Positions 9,192 to 18,256 of a stretch of 64,000 nt of DNA are shown here, piece by piece. Position 1 is the first letter of the stretch; each line of letters starts with the position of its first letter. A program made the translations under genes and the position numbers. This stretch comes from Pigmentibacter sp. JX0631 (lineage in GTDB: Bacteria > Bdellovibrionota_B > Oligoflexia > Silvanigrellales > Silvanigrellaceae). The stretch is taken from the NCBI RefSeq assembly GCF_029873255.1, contig NZ_CP123622.1, positions 1,998,501-2,062,500 of the forward strand. The letters are read 5' to 3'. The notes beneath the pieces are model-generated. The model saw only the letters and a list, made by a program, of their open reading frames with translations. It did no database searches and had not been told where the DNA came from.

Positions 9192-10844
9192 ATGTCGATC
9201 AATATAAAAACAGAAAAGATACTTCAAATTCTTTCGCAAAATAAGCAAAAATGGCTTCATCTTTCTCTTCAACATAAAATTAATTATTTAGAACAAATTC
9301 AAGATAATTTACTGCTAAATGCTAAGCAATGGGCTGAAAACTGTTGTAAAGCTAAAGAAGGAAATTTAGATTCAAACACGATAGGTCAAGAATTATTAGC
9401 AGGACCTGTTATTGTGATGCGGCAAATAAAGTTTTATTTAACTGCACTAAAATATAATGGAAAACCACCCTTATTAAAAGTAAAAACAAACGATAATGAA
9501 CAAATATCTGTCAAAGTTATGCCAGAAAATTTCCAAGAAAAAATTCTTTGGAAAGGATTTTCAGCTGATGTTTGGCTAGAAAAGAATAAACCTTTATTAC
9601 AAGGTGAATCTTTTAAAAAAGGTAATAAATTAGGAGAATTAAGTTTAATATTAGGAGCAGGGAATGTATCAAGTATAGCTCCATTAGATATTTTATATAA
9701 ATTATTTTTCGAAGGAAATATTTGTATCGTAAAACTAAACCCAGTAAATGATTATTTATATGAAATCTTTAATAAAGTTTTTTCAAGTCTTATCAGAGAT
9801 GAATTTTTAGCTTTTACAAAGGGTGGAGAAGAATTAGGAGAATTTCTTTGTAATCATTCACTTGTTGATAATATTCATATTACTGGTTCACATATCACTC
9901 ATGATAAAATTGTTTGGGGAAATGGATCTTTTGAGGAAATTCAAAAAAAGAAACTATCTCAGCAATTTAAGTGTAACAAAAAAATAACTTCAGAATTGGG
10001 ATGCGTGACTCCATTCATCATAGTACCTGGGGTTTGGAGTGATGAAGAATTAATTTATCATGCAAAGCAAATTGCAAGTGCAGTAACAAATAATGCAAGT
10101 TTTAATTGTAATGCAGCTAAGTTGTTAGTCACTTGCCAAGGTTGGCAACAAAGAGATCTTTTTCTAAAATATTTAAAAAATGAACTCACTATTGCAAGAG
10201 CAAGGAAGGCTTATTATCCAGGCGCTTGGCAGAGATATTCAAGCTTTTTAAAACATTATCCTCAGGCAGAAATAATAGGAGAGAATAAACCCAACTGTAT
10301 TCCTTGGACATTTATTCCTAATATTTCAAATCATGACTTTGCCTTAAATCATGAAGCTTTTTGCGGAGTTTTGTGCGAGACTTTTATTTCTGCAAAGAAT
10401 ATTCCTGAATTTCTGCAAAAATCTGTTGATTTTTGTAACGAAAAAGTTTGGGGTACTTTAAGTTGTTCGCTTGTAATCGATCCTCTGACAGAAAAAATAT
10501 TTAAAACTGAATTTAGTCTTGCTCTGCAAAATTTACAATATGGAGCAATTGCAGTTAATTGTTGGTCTGCTTTAGTTTACGCACTTTGTTCGACTACATG
10601 GGGAGCATTTCCAAACAGTTCATTGGAAAATATAAAATCAGGTATTGGAGTTGTTCATAATGGATATTTTCTAGAAAATGTAGAAAAATCTGTAATAAAA
10701 GCTCCCTTTAAAATAACTCCAACTCCTCCCTGGTTTCATGACAATAAAAATACAGAAAAAATAGGTTATGCTTTACTTGATTACGAATATAGTGAAAATT
10801 TTTGGAACTTTTCAAAACTGATCTTAGCAGCTTTTAAAGGATAA
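9192..10844 (+). CDS. Aldehyde dehydrogenase superfamily protein, divergent
   Basis: A 550-residue protein with the NAD(P)-dependent aldehyde dehydrogenase fold. The central region has LSLILGAGNVSSIAPLDILY and GNICIVKLNPVNDYL in place of the usual PWNFP and LKPAE motifs, HITGSHITHD for the FTGS motif, ITSELGCVTPFIIV for the ELGGK motif, and ASFNCNAAKLLV around the expected catalytic Cys. All motifs are recognisable but altered, so it belongs to a divergent branch and the substrate is unknown. It is monocistronic, with tmRNA 70 bp downstream. It is clearly different from the canonical aldehyde dehydrogenase at 23009-24529. Confidence 0.75.
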   Translation: MSINIKTEKILQILSQNKQKWLHLSLQHKINYLEQIQDNLLLNAKQWAENCCKAKEGNLDSNTIGQELLAGPVIVMRQIKFYLTALKYNGKPPLLKVKTNDNEQISVKVMPENFQEKILWKGFSADVWLEKNKPLLQGESFKKGNKLGELSLILGAGNVSSIAPLDILYKLFFEGNICIVKLNPVNDYLYEIFNKVFSSLIRDEFLAFTKGGEELGEFLCNHSLVDNIHITGSHITHDKIVWGNGSFEEIQKKKLSQQFKCNKKITSELGCVTPFIIVPGVWSDEELIYHAKQIASAVTNNASFNCNAAKLLVTCQGWQQRDLFLKYLKNELTIARARKAYYPGAWQRYSSFLKHYPQAEIIGENKPNCIPWTFIPNISNHDFALNHEAFCGVLCETFISAKNIPEFLQKSVDFCNEKVWGTLSCSLVIDPLTEKIFKTEFSLALQNLQYGAIAVNCWSALVYALCSTTWGAFPNSSLENIKSGIGVVHNGYFLENVEKSVIKAPFKITPTPPWFHDNKNTEKIGYALLDYEYSENFWNFSKLILAAFKG

Positions 10845-10913
10845 ACATGATCTTGCTTAAAGGTGTAAAATAGCATAATGCTATGTTCTTCAAGAGCATG
10901 TCAGGTTCTTTTT

Positions 10914-11277
10914 GGGGGTGAACTGGTTTCGACGGAAAGAGTTGAGTGAAAGGAGCATGCAGGGGTTGGTTACAGCGCCTCTTCAAAACGTTGTGGCAGC
11001 CAGAAGTGGCAAAAATACTAACTTAGCTCTCGCTGCCTAATTAAGCACAGAGCCAGTGACTAGGGTGTGGCAGCACGTGCATCTTTGTTCGCTGTTAATT
11101 TACGTGCGGGTTATTTCTAGCTTCTGTTCGTAGTTAGTTTAACCTATTAATCGAGCTGGCTTATGCAGTAGGGTGTCTTTCCTCGGCTGTTAAGTAAGAT
11201 TCAAAGAAAGAAGAAGCATGTGGCCGCCAATTGCGATGCCTGTCCGGACCCGGGTTCGATCCCCGGCACCTCCACCA
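10914..11277 (+). ncRNA. ssrA: Transfer-messenger RNA (tmRNA), one-piece
   Basis: Starts with GGGGGTGAACTGGTTTCGAC, the hallmark tmRNA 5' end, and finishes with GGTTCGATCCCCGGCACC plus encoded CCA; the two ends pair as a tRNA-like acceptor (GGGGGTG with CACCTCC). The proteolysis-tag frame runs from a GGC resume codon at 11008 to TAA at 11038-11040 and encodes GKNTNLALAA, the same length as the E. coli tag and with the expected ALAA-type end. It rescues stalled ribosomes with SmpB. It is a single-piece, non-permuted molecule. Confidence 0.97.
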
Positions 11278-11280
11278 TTA

Positions 11281-11307
11281 AATCCCGCTAAAAAGCGGGA
11301 TTTTTTA
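11281..11307. terminator. Intrinsic terminator of tmRNA
   Basis: Stem AATCCCGCT / AGCGGGATT with a short A loop followed by six T. It overlaps the stop codon of the convergent gene, so it may work for both. Confidence 0.9.
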
Positions 11308-12087
11308 TTTCACTAATTTATCTATTTCCTTGTTTATTTTTTCTATGATTTCATTTCCGACAATTTTAGAACACATCATGTAACGCTTTTCCCCATTGGG
11401 TACATCTATTAAATCTTTAATTTTCAGCTTTTTATTAAATTCAGAATTTACATTTAATAGATATTCAGCCTCATTCCTTCCGATAAACATGTAATCAGCT
11501 TTCCTGGTTAAAATATCTTCCAACATTAAATTATTATCACTAGAAGTAAAAGTAACATTTTCTGCTTCTTGTGATTTTGTTTCTGCCAAAGATATTTTTT
11601 TAAATTTCAAAACTTTTTCATCAATAAATGTGCCGTAACTAAATCCAATTTTTACTAGCAACTTTAAATCATTTTGTTTTAAAAAATCATCAGTTTTATT
11701 AAATTTACTGATAATATCATTATCAAATCTATAAATAATTACGGTCTTTTTATCTTGAAAAATAGATTTTGAAAAAATGGCAAATTCTTCTCTCTCTTTA
11801 GTTTTGAAGGAAGAAGGTGAACAAACTTTAATTTTATTTTCCTTAATAGTTTGATAAGTTCTGATAAAGGGAACTTTTTTAAATTCAAAAGGAATATTCG
11901 TATTTTTGAATATTTTTGTTACAATGCGATATATTTCTCCGTCTGATAATTCTCCATCATTATTTGCGGAAATAAAATATGGAGGCCTTATTATATAATC
12001 AATATTTATTGTTTCTAACTCATTAGAATAAGTTGACGGAAAATAAATAAATAATGTAACAAAAAATAAAAATAGTTTTTTCTCCAT
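11305..12087 (-). CDS. Periplasmic solute-binding protein-like (SBP family 3 fold)
   Basis: A secreted protein resembling extracellular amino-acid-binding proteins (SBP_bac_3), in the divergent form common in proteobacteria without an adjacent transporter. A signal peptide (KKLFLFFVTLFIYFPSTYS) is followed by the typical opening INIDYIIRPPYFISANNDG and later RTYQTIKENKIKVCSPSSF. The ATG at 12087 with an upstream AAGGAA site is preferred; an in-frame ATG 17 codons earlier would bury the signal peptide. No permease or ATPase genes are adjacent, so the ligand is unknown; another protein of this type is at 45077-45847. Confidence 0.65.
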   Translation of the reverse strand: MEKKLFLFFVTLFIYFPSTYSNELETINIDYIIRPPYFISANNDGELSDGEIYRIVTKIFKNTNIPFEFKKVPFIRTYQTIKENKIKVCSPSSFKTKEREEFAIFSKSIFQDKKTVIIYRFDNDIISKFNKTDDFLKQNDLKLLVKIGFSYGTFIDEKVLKFKKISLAETKSQEAENVTFTSSDNNLMLEDILTRKADYMFIGRNEAEYLLNVNSEFNKKLKIKDLIDVPNGEKRYMMCSKIVGNEIIEKINKEIDKLVK

Positions 12088-12337
12088 TAGGAATTTCCTT
12101 TTTTCTTTACATTTTAGAATATAATAAAAATTTTCCATTAATTCTTTAAATTATTAACAAACGTCAAATTCTTCTAGGAAAAAATTTCATAGTAAAAGAA
12201 TTATCAAATTTCTAAGAAAATTTTAGTACAGTAACAGTCAATAATAAACTTGATTTAGGAGAAACCCTTTAAGATATAAATATATTTTATATCTTCGTGA
12301 TTAGTTCTGAAAAAAATTGATAAATTTAGCCGAGGCA

Positions 12338-12368
12338 TTGACTTCATATCATAATGATTCTTATTATC
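12338..12368 (+). promoter_or_regulatory. Fur-box-overlapped promoter of the sugar phosphate cyclase operon
   Basis: The -35 candidate TTGACT at 12338-12343 and the -10 candidate TTATTA/TATTAT at 12361-12367 are 17-18 bp apart. The sequence at 12350-12368, CATAATGATTCTTATTATC, matches the 19-bp Fur consensus at 16 of 19 positions and covers the -10. This placement is classic for iron-dependent repression. The match is seen; the regulation is inferred. Confidence 0.6.
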
Positions 12369-12424
12369 AATTAGGATTTTTGTTTTAAAATTTTATATTT
12401 CTTTTATTAGAAAAGTGAGAACCT

Positions 12425-13549
12425 ATGAGTATTATGCCTGTTGTTGAGTTAAGTACTGAATTAGAAAAACCAACTCCTTTTTTCTTTGGCTATCAAATTG
12501 AAGAAATGCTCATAAGTAAACTAGCTAATTGTCAGTTTGATAAATTGTTTTTCCTTACTGAAGAATCAGTTTTTAAACTTTATGGAGAAAAGTTATTCGA
12601 AAAGCTTAAACTCAATTTTCCAAATATATCATTGAAGTTACTTTTAGCTGGCGAGCAAAACAAATACTTCAAAAATTTAGAAGAACTCTGCGAAAATTTA
12701 ATTGAGCAGAATGTATCGAAAAAATCTATTCTTCTAGCATTTGGCGGAGGGGGAGTGGGTAATTTGGTGGGCCTCACTGCTGGTTTGTTATTTAGAGGTA
12801 TTCGTTTTATAGAAATTCCAACAACTTTTACTGGGCAAACAGACAGCACTCTAAGTAACAAGCAAGCAGTAAATGGAAAAACTGGAAAAAACCATTTTGG
12901 ATTATATCATGCTCCATTATATATTTTTGCAGACACTCAATACTTAATCACTGAACCAAAAGCTGCTAGAAGATCTGGAATTGTAGAAGGAATAAAAAAT
13001 GGCTTTATTTCTGACAAAGATTTTTTTACATATTTGCACAATTATTTGAGTTATGATGATCCAAAAAATGTTATTAATACTTACGATTTAGCTCTTAAGA
13101 TAATAAAATCTAAATTAAAAATAATAAGAGATGATCCTTCTGAAAAAAATTATGGAATTATTTTAGAATATGGACATACTTTTGGTCATGGCATTGAATG
13201 GTTATTGCAAGGAAAAATGATTCATGGTGATGCAGTGTCTTTTGGAATGAGAATAGCAGCAGAACTTTCATTTGAAATTGGGTTATTAAAAAGAGAAGAG
13301 GTTGAATTACATTATGACATAATTGAAAATAAATTAGGCCATAAAGAAAAACTTCCAAATGAAATTACTACAGAACGATTAATTGATGCAATGATTAAAG
13401 ATAATAAAAAAACTGGTAGAGAATTACGCTTTGTATTACTAGAAAAGATTGGAAAGTGTTATAATCCAGAAGGAGATTATTTAGTTACTGTAAATATAAA
13501 TACTGTTAAAAAGGTTTTAGATAAATTTTTACTAAATAATAAATATTAA
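12425..13549 (+). CDS. Sugar phosphate cyclase of the dehydroquinate synthase superfamily (2-deoxy-scyllo-inosose synthase-like)
   Basis: An NAD+ and metal-dependent cyclase of the AroB superfamily. The dinucleotide-binding motif is GGGGVGN at 107-113, and the metal ligands correspond to Glu188 (VEGIKNG), His251 (LEYGHTFGHGIE) and His267 (HGDAVSFGM). SNKQAVNGKTGKNHFGLY and the EYGHT form resemble 2-deoxy-scyllo-inosose synthases more than true dehydroquinate synthases, but eye alignment cannot settle whether the substrate is DAHP, glucose-6-phosphate or sedoheptulose-7-phosphate. It is the first gene after a Fur-box promoter and is followed after 36 bp by a TIM-barrel gene, which suggests a two-step route to a cyclitol or aromatic precursor made under iron limitation. 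Confidence 0.8.
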   Translation: MSIMPVVELSTELEKPTPFFFGYQIEEMLISKLANCQFDKLFFLTEESVFKLYGEKLFEKLKLNFPNISLKLLLAGEQNKYFKNLEELCENLIEQNVSKKSILLAFGGGGVGNLVGLTAGLLFRGIRFIEIPTTFTGQTDSTLSNKQAVNGKTGKNHFGLYHAPLYIFADTQYLITEPKAARRSGIVEGIKNGFISDKDFFTYLHNYLSYDDPKNVINTYDLALKIIKSKLKIIRDDPSEKNYGIILEYGHTFGHGIEWLLQGKMIHGDAVSFGMRIAAELSFEIGLLKREEVELHYDIIENKLGHKEKLPNEITTERLIDAMIKDNKKTGRELRFVLLEKIGKCYNPEGDYLVTVNINTVKKVLDKFLLNNKY

Positions 13550-13585
13550 AAAAAATATTAGGTGAAATTTTTGAAAAGGAAAGTT

Positions 13586-14467
13586 ATGTATACAGTATTA
13601 AATATTACAAAAGATCATGATGCTAACAATAGTAAAATGAGTTCAAATTTAGGGCATGAGGAATTAGATTTTTATCAATCTTGCAAATTAGCAAAAAAAC
13701 ATGGTTTTAAAGGGATAAATATTGATCTCGAATATCCAAAATATTCAGCAACTGAGATGAAATTTTTCTTGAATGAATTTGAATTAAAACCTGTATCATT
13801 TCATTTAACAGTAAAATTAGAAGGAACTGAATTAGAATATACAGAATCATTAAAAAGATTTAAACAGCAAGCAAAAATGGCTGAAAAAATTGGTTGTTTT
13901 TTAGCACTAAAATATATACCACCTTTTTCTGAAAAACTAAATTTTGATAAAAATTTTCGTTTATATATGCAGAGATTAAATACATTAAAGAATATTTTAG
14001 TTGATCATAATATTAAAATTGCGTTCGAATTTATTGGACCTGCAGAAACAAGAATAAATTCAAAATTCGATTTTATTCATACAATTGATGGAGTTAGAAG
14101 TTTAATAAGCGCTTCTGATATTTATGATTATGCAGGATTTAAACTGGATATTCATCACTGGCAGCATAGTGGTGCTGCACTACTAGATTTGCAGCATTTG
14201 GATATACAAAGTATTTTATATCTTGAATTGAATGATGGATTAATTGGTTATAGTAGTTTTAATATGCCTGAGTTTAAAAGAAAATTACCTTTACAAACAG
14301 GGGTAAATGATGTGAAAGGATTTTTGACTATTTTAAAACAAAAAGGATATTTAGGGCCTGTTGCTGTTGAACCTTGGGATATAGAAATTTCTGAACTTCC
14401 ATTAGAAGAAGCTATTTTTCTAGCTAAGAAATCTCTGGATGATTCTTTTGCAGTAATTTCAAATTGA
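13586..14467 (+). CDS. Xylose-isomerase-like TIM-barrel protein (sugar phosphate isomerase/epimerase family)
   Basis: A protein of the AP_endonuc_2/xylose isomerase-like TIM barrel family, with metal-binding acidic and His positions expected in IAFEFIGP, FKLDIHHWQHSG, YLELNDG and VAVEPWD. The family includes sugar epimerases, inosose dehydratase and 3-dehydroshikimate dehydratase (AsbF), all plausible next steps after the upstream cyclase. The ATG at 13586 has AGGA 6 nt upstream and is preferred over a GTG at 13562. It is the second gene of the Fur-box operon. Confidence 0.7.
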   Translation: MYTVLNITKDHDANNSKMSSNLGHEELDFYQSCKLAKKHGFKGINIDLEYPKYSATEMKFFLNEFELKPVSFHLTVKLEGTELEYTESLKRFKQQAKMAEKIGCFLALKYIPPFSEKLNFDKNFRLYMQRLNTLKNILVDHNIKIAFEFIGPAETRINSKFDFIHTIDGVRSLISASDIYDYAGFKLDIHHWQHSGAALLDLQHLDIQSILYLELNDGLIGYSSFNMPEFKRKLPLQTGVNDVKGFLTILKQKGYLGPVAVEPWDIEISELPLEEAIFLAKKSLDDSFAVISN

Positions 14468-14475
14468 AAAAAGAT

Positions 14476-15015
14476 CTACTTTTTTTCAACCATCCCTTTT
14501 AGTTTTTTTAACCCCTTTTCAAATTCATTTCCAACATATTTATCCATATTTATAATGCCAAGAGTGCAAATTAATCTTCCTAAAAATGTATTTTTTCCCT
14601 CTACAGACCATTCCATAATGGATTGGTTTTCATTCTTTTTTGTCAATTTAAAAATTGAAATTTGTTCAAAATTCATAGGTTTTGTATAAGTAATTTTAGT
14701 TTTAACTTTTTCATTTAGAATTTCTTCAACCACTTCAGCTTTTCCTTGTCCCATATTTCCGCTACTTTCCCAAATAGAAGTTGCCCCTACTCCCCGTTCT
14801 GGACCTTGATATGTCATTTTTAAGTTTGGATCTTGTTCTTTCCAGGGCATCCATTCATCAGCTAATTTTACACTTGCTATATATGGAAAAATTTTTTCTG
14901 TCGATTGATTTATTTCAATTTCTCTTTTAATCAAATAATCTCCAGGAATAATTGCCACATAAATCAAAAATAAACTTATTAAAATTAAAATAACTAATAT
15001 ACTTTTTTTAAGCAT
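14476..15015 (-). CDS. Membrane-anchored SRPBCC (polyketide cyclase/START-like) family protein
   Basis: One N-terminal transmembrane helix (residues about 5-25), then an SRPBCC ligand-binding fold: INQSTEKIFPYIASVKLADEWMPW is the typical opening helix, and the C-terminal long helix ends with KGLKKLKGMVEKK. The fold binds hydrophobic ligands; the role is unknown. The ATG at 15015 is preferred because GGAA precedes it; an ATG three codons upstream overlaps that site. It is convergent with the TIM-barrel gene, and the fluoride channel gene lies upstream on the same strand. Confidence 0.7.
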   Translation of the reverse strand: MLKKSILVILILISLFLIYVAIIPGDYLIKREIEINQSTEKIFPYIASVKLADEWMPWKEQDPNLKMTYQGPERGVGATSIWESSGNMGQGKAEVVEEILNEKVKTKITYTKPMNFEQISIFKLTKKNENQSIMEWSVEGKNTFLGRLICTLGIINMDKYVGNEFEKGLKKLKGMVEKK

Positions 15016-15089
15016 AATACCCATTTCCTTTGCTTTTGAAATATGACTAGAGTTTAACCTTTCTTAGTAAGAGGAAGAAAATTTTAGAG

Positions 15090-15464
15090 TCAAAAAAATT
15101 TTTTTGTTACGTAAATACCCAAAAAAGTTACAATTAGCCCTAAAACGGGACTTACAGTAAAATACAAAAATGCTTGGAGAATTTTACCTGCAGAAATTAA
15201 TTTGAAAGTATCTAAACAGTAAGAGGAAAATGTAGTGAACCCCCCTAAAAAACCAATCATAATGCCTGTTTTAAGTTCTGAACTTAATTGGTACTTTTCA
15301 AGGGGAAGAGTGTATATAATACCTATTAAAAAAGCACCTAAAACATTAATTGTAAGAATATCAAAAGGAAAAGTATAGTTAAAATATTTTTGAAAAATTT
15401 TTCCAATGTAAAATCTACTAAATACTCCTAAAAGCCCAAAAAGACCTAAGTAAACAGACAGCAT
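15090..15464 (-). CDS. crcB: Fluoride ion channel CrcB/Fluc
   Basis: A small four-helix inner membrane protein that works as a dual-topology dimer to export fluoride. Family motifs are present: FSRFYIGKI near the N-terminus, INVLGAFLIG (the Asn-containing second helix) and GFLGGFTTFSSYCLD, which carries the Phe box and Na+ site residues. The size of about 125 aa is normal. The ATG at 15464 with AGAGG upstream is preferred to a GTG two codons before. No fluoride riboswitch is obvious in the short 5' region. Confidence 0.92.
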   Translation of the reverse strand: MLSVYLGLFGLLGVFSRFYIGKIFQKYFNYTFPFDILTINVLGAFLIGIIYTLPLEKYQLSSELKTGIMIGFLGGFTTFSSYCLDTFKLISAGKILQAFLYFTVSPVLGLIVTFLGIYVTKKFF

Positions 15465-15669
15465 AGTCACCTCTTTTTAGTTTTAAAAATTTAACAATAA
15501 ATAAATAAACAATAATATCATATATTTAAAAATCATTGCAAATACTAGAAACATTTGTATAATGATTGTTCTATTTTTTTGATAGTTCCTACTTCTAGTA
15601 AGAAATTAAGAGCTTCTCGGTTTCTCAGGAACATTCTACACATTATTATTTTTTATACATGAGTTCTTT

Positions 15670-16887
15670 ATGAAGATTAAGTATTTTTTTGTCCTGTTTT
15701 GTGTCTCGATTTTTTTCTTACTAGCATGTAAAACTACTGAAATTAAAAAAGAAGAAAAAAACTATAGTTTTGTTAAAATTAATTGGGATAATGTAACCTT
15801 ACTAGAAGAAAGAAGTAAATATGAAAACTTTCTTTTAGCGATAGATTCAAATTTAAAATGGCTTAGTAGGAAAAAAAATGATAGCAACTTTAACTATGGA
15901 AATATAGCATTTAAAACTAGCGACTATATTTGTACAATCAATTATTTTCAAGAAGAACTAAAAGAAAAAAATAGTCTTGAAGTAAGTTTAGTAAAAAAAT
16001 ATTTTGACATTTATAAAGTTAAAAATAAAGATAATTATAATGTTCTTTATACTGGATATTATATCCCTTATGCTAATGCAAGTGAAGTAAAAACAAATAA
16101 ATTTAATGTACCAGTTTATAAAACTCCTGCAGATCTTGTAAGTGTGCATTTAGAAGATTTTTATCCTGATTTAAAGGGGAAAATAATACGTGGTAGAATT
16201 AATAAAAATAGATTATTCCCTTATTGGTCTAGAGAGGAAATAATGGAGAAAAAGAAACTGCAAAATAAAGAACTTGAAATTGCTTGGGTAAATAATAAAA
16301 CAGATTTATTTTTTATTGAAATACAAGGATCTGGTTTATTAACATTTTCTGATGGCTCAAAAAAATATATTCATTATGCACAACAAAATGGAAGAGAATA
16401 TAAACCGATTGGTTCCTTACTTGTTAAAGAAGGAGCTTTGACCAAAGAAAATGTTTCAATGCAAGCTATCAAAAAGTGGTTAAAAGATAATCCTAAAGAA
16501 GAACAAAGAATATTAAATTTTAATAAGTCTTATGTTTTTTTTAATTTGGAAAATGAAGGACCATATGGGAACATTAGTGTTAAATTGGTTTCTGAAAGAA
16601 GTATTGCTGCAGACCAAAGATATTTTCCCGCGGGTTCTTTGATGCTATTAGATTTTCCATATCCAAGTACAAATTCAAAGAAAGAAACTAATGAGAAATT
16701 TTCTCAACTTGCATTTGTGCATGATACTGGTGGAGCCATTAAAGGCCCTGGTAGAATAGATGTTTTTTGGGGAGAAGGAGAAGATGCGGGTGAAATTGCA
16801 GGAAAAACAAAACAAAACGGTGAAATTTATTTGCTGGTTCCTAAATTTAAATGCAATACTTACTATACCGCAGGTGATATTAATTAA
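15670..16887 (+). CDS. mltA: Membrane-bound lytic murein transglycosylase A
   Basis: A lipoprotein (FLLACK lipobox) that cleaves glycan strands with formation of 1,6-anhydroMurNAc. The MltA domain is evident from YTGYYIPYANAS, FFIEIQGSGLLTFSDGS and YAQQNGREYKPIGSLL, and the 3D domain from QLAFVHDTGGAIKGPGRIDVFWG with the catalytic Asp region. The length (405 aa) is close to E. coli MltA. Its stop overlaps the convergent receiver-like gene by 8 bp. Confidence 0.9.
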   Translation: MKIKYFFVLFCVSIFFLLACKTTEIKKEEKNYSFVKINWDNVTLLEERSKYENFLLAIDSNLKWLSRKKNDSNFNYGNIAFKTSDYICTINYFQEELKEKNSLEVSLVKKYFDIYKVKNKDNYNVLYTGYYIPYANASEVKTNKFNVPVYKTPADLVSVHLEDFYPDLKGKIIRGRINKNRLFPYWSREEIMEKKKLQNKELEIAWVNNKTDLFFIEIQGSGLLTFSDGSKKYIHYAQQNGREYKPIGSLLVKEGALTKENVSMQAIKKWLKDNPKEEQRILNFNKSYVFFNLENEGPYGNISVKLVSERSIAADQRYFPAGSLMLLDFPYPSTNSKKETNEKFSQLAFVHDTGGAIKGPGRIDVFWGEGEDAGEIAGKTKQNGEIYLLVPKFKCNTYYTAGDIN

Positions 16888-17296
16888 TAACTGGTTTTAT
16901 TCCTTGTTTTACAAGTCTTTCTTTCCAGCGAATTCTGTTTGTTAATAATAAACTTTTTAATTCATCAAGTGAATAGCTATTGTCTTTAGCTAAAGATAAA
17001 TCGTAGTAGTGAGAATTTTCAAGGTCTATAAAATTTTGCTTATAATTAGAGTATAGTATAATATCTTTTGTGTATTTGTGTTTTCTTAAAATTTTAGAGA
17101 AATTAATTTTTAATATATTTCTACTACCGTACATTACATCTGCAATAATGAAATCGAAAAAATTTAAATTATCTAAGTATTTTTCGAGAAATTCATCTGG
17201 GTCATTGAAGTAATATGAGCTACAGCTATTTTCTAAGCTTGATTTCCATATATTTATATAAAATTCTTCATCATCTATTACTGCAACATTAACCAT
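16880..17296 (-). CDS. Response-regulator receiver-like protein, stand-alone and divergent
   Basis: A 138-residue single-domain protein with a CheY-like layout: VAVIDDEEF supplies the acidic pair, DFIIADVMYG carries the probable phosphoacceptor Asp, and SLAKDN is in the place of the conserved Lys. No output domain. It lies 18 bp downstream of a membrane kinase-like gene, so the two probably form a pair. Similarity to canonical receivers is low. Confidence 0.6.
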   Translation of the reverse strand: MVNVAVIDDEEFYINIWKSSLENSCSSYYFNDPDEFLEKYLDNLNFFDFIIADVMYGSRNILKINFSKILRKHKYTKDIILYSNYKQNFIDLENSHYYDLSLAKDNSYSLDELKSLLLTNRIRWKERLVKQGIKPVIN

Positions 17297-17314
17297 TTTT
17301 CTTTCCTTCTATTG

Positions 17315-18256
17315 CTAAGAATTTGGTAAAAAAATATTGAAATCTATTCTTTCATCATTTAAACTTATAATTAACTGGCAATTATTTTTTTGAAATAGTG
17401 ATTGAATTATTTGAAATTCAAAATCTTGCATATAACTATTTTTGAAATATTCAGTGACAGACATAGACTCTTTTCCTACTAATGGGAGCGTAATATTGAT
17501 AAAAGAGTTTATATTTTTTCCTGAATTAGTTGATAAATAAAAATGATACTGTACAGTTTGAGCCTTTAAAAATGATAGTAATGATTTAATAGCTCTTCCT
17601 AAATAAACAGAATTAATTTTTACTTTTATATTTTCAAGTTCATTTTTTTTAAAAACAATGCTTTTTTCTTCTTTTAAGTTTTCTTTTAAAAAATTATCTA
17701 AATCTTGCAGAAAGATATCGGAAGATTGAATGTCTATAGAGTTGCAGTAAACCAGATAGCTGTCACAAAAATCTTCGATTTTTTTTATACTTTTTTCTAC
17801 TTCATTACTTACATTTTCAATGAATAGTTTTGGTTTATCTTCTTTTATGGCAGAAATAAGCATTTTTGATAAGTTAAATGGTTTACGTATGTCATGGGAC
17901 AGAAATTTCTTAAACAACTTGATAATACTGCTTTTTTCGTCTAAATAAGTAAGATTTTCTTGCTTATTCTTTGTTAATTCTAAATTTTTTGCTATATATA
18001 ATAAAATGAAAATATTAATTAAAAATAGAAATATGATAGTGTATGTATTTATTAAGTAATATTCTAGTACTGAAATATAGTTACTGCTAGAAATGCTTAA
18101 ATTTTTGTCGGCATATTCATTATTTTTAATTTTATGCTCTGAAAGTAAAAAATTTATTTTTTCTTCTTTGCTTTTTATTGCTAAGCCATAATAAGTAAGG
18201 AGAAGTATGTTGCCAGAAAGTATTACAGATAAAAATAGAATAACTTTTTTTCGCAT
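17315..18256 (-). CDS. Membrane sensor histidine kinase-like protein with a degenerate ATPase domain
   Basis: Two transmembrane helices (near the N-terminus and about residue 65-85 of the chosen product) flank a short periplasmic loop. The cytoplasmic part begins with a DHp-like helix, FLSHDIRKPFNLSKML, holding a good H-box histidine. The region where an HATPase domain is expected (KINSVYLGRAIKSLLSFL onward) lacks recognisable N, G1 and G2 boxes, so ATP binding is doubtful. The ATG at 18256 is preferred to a TTG at 18292, but neither has a clear ribosome binding site. It is followed by the receiver-like gene. Confidence 0.55.
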   Translation of the reverse strand: MRKKVILFLSVILSGNILLLTYYGLAIKSKEEKINFLLSEHKIKNNEYADKNLSISSSNYISVLEYYLINTYTIIFLFLINIFILLYIAKNLELTKNKQENLTYLDEKSSIIKLFKKFLSHDIRKPFNLSKMLISAIKEDKPKLFIENVSNEVEKSIKKIEDFCDSYLVYCNSIDIQSSDIFLQDLDNFLKENLKEEKSIVFKKNELENIKVKINSVYLGRAIKSLLSFLKAQTVQYHFYLSTNSGKNINSFINITLPLVGKESMSVTEYFKNSYMQDFEFQIIQSLFQKNNCQLIISLNDERIDFNIFLPNS

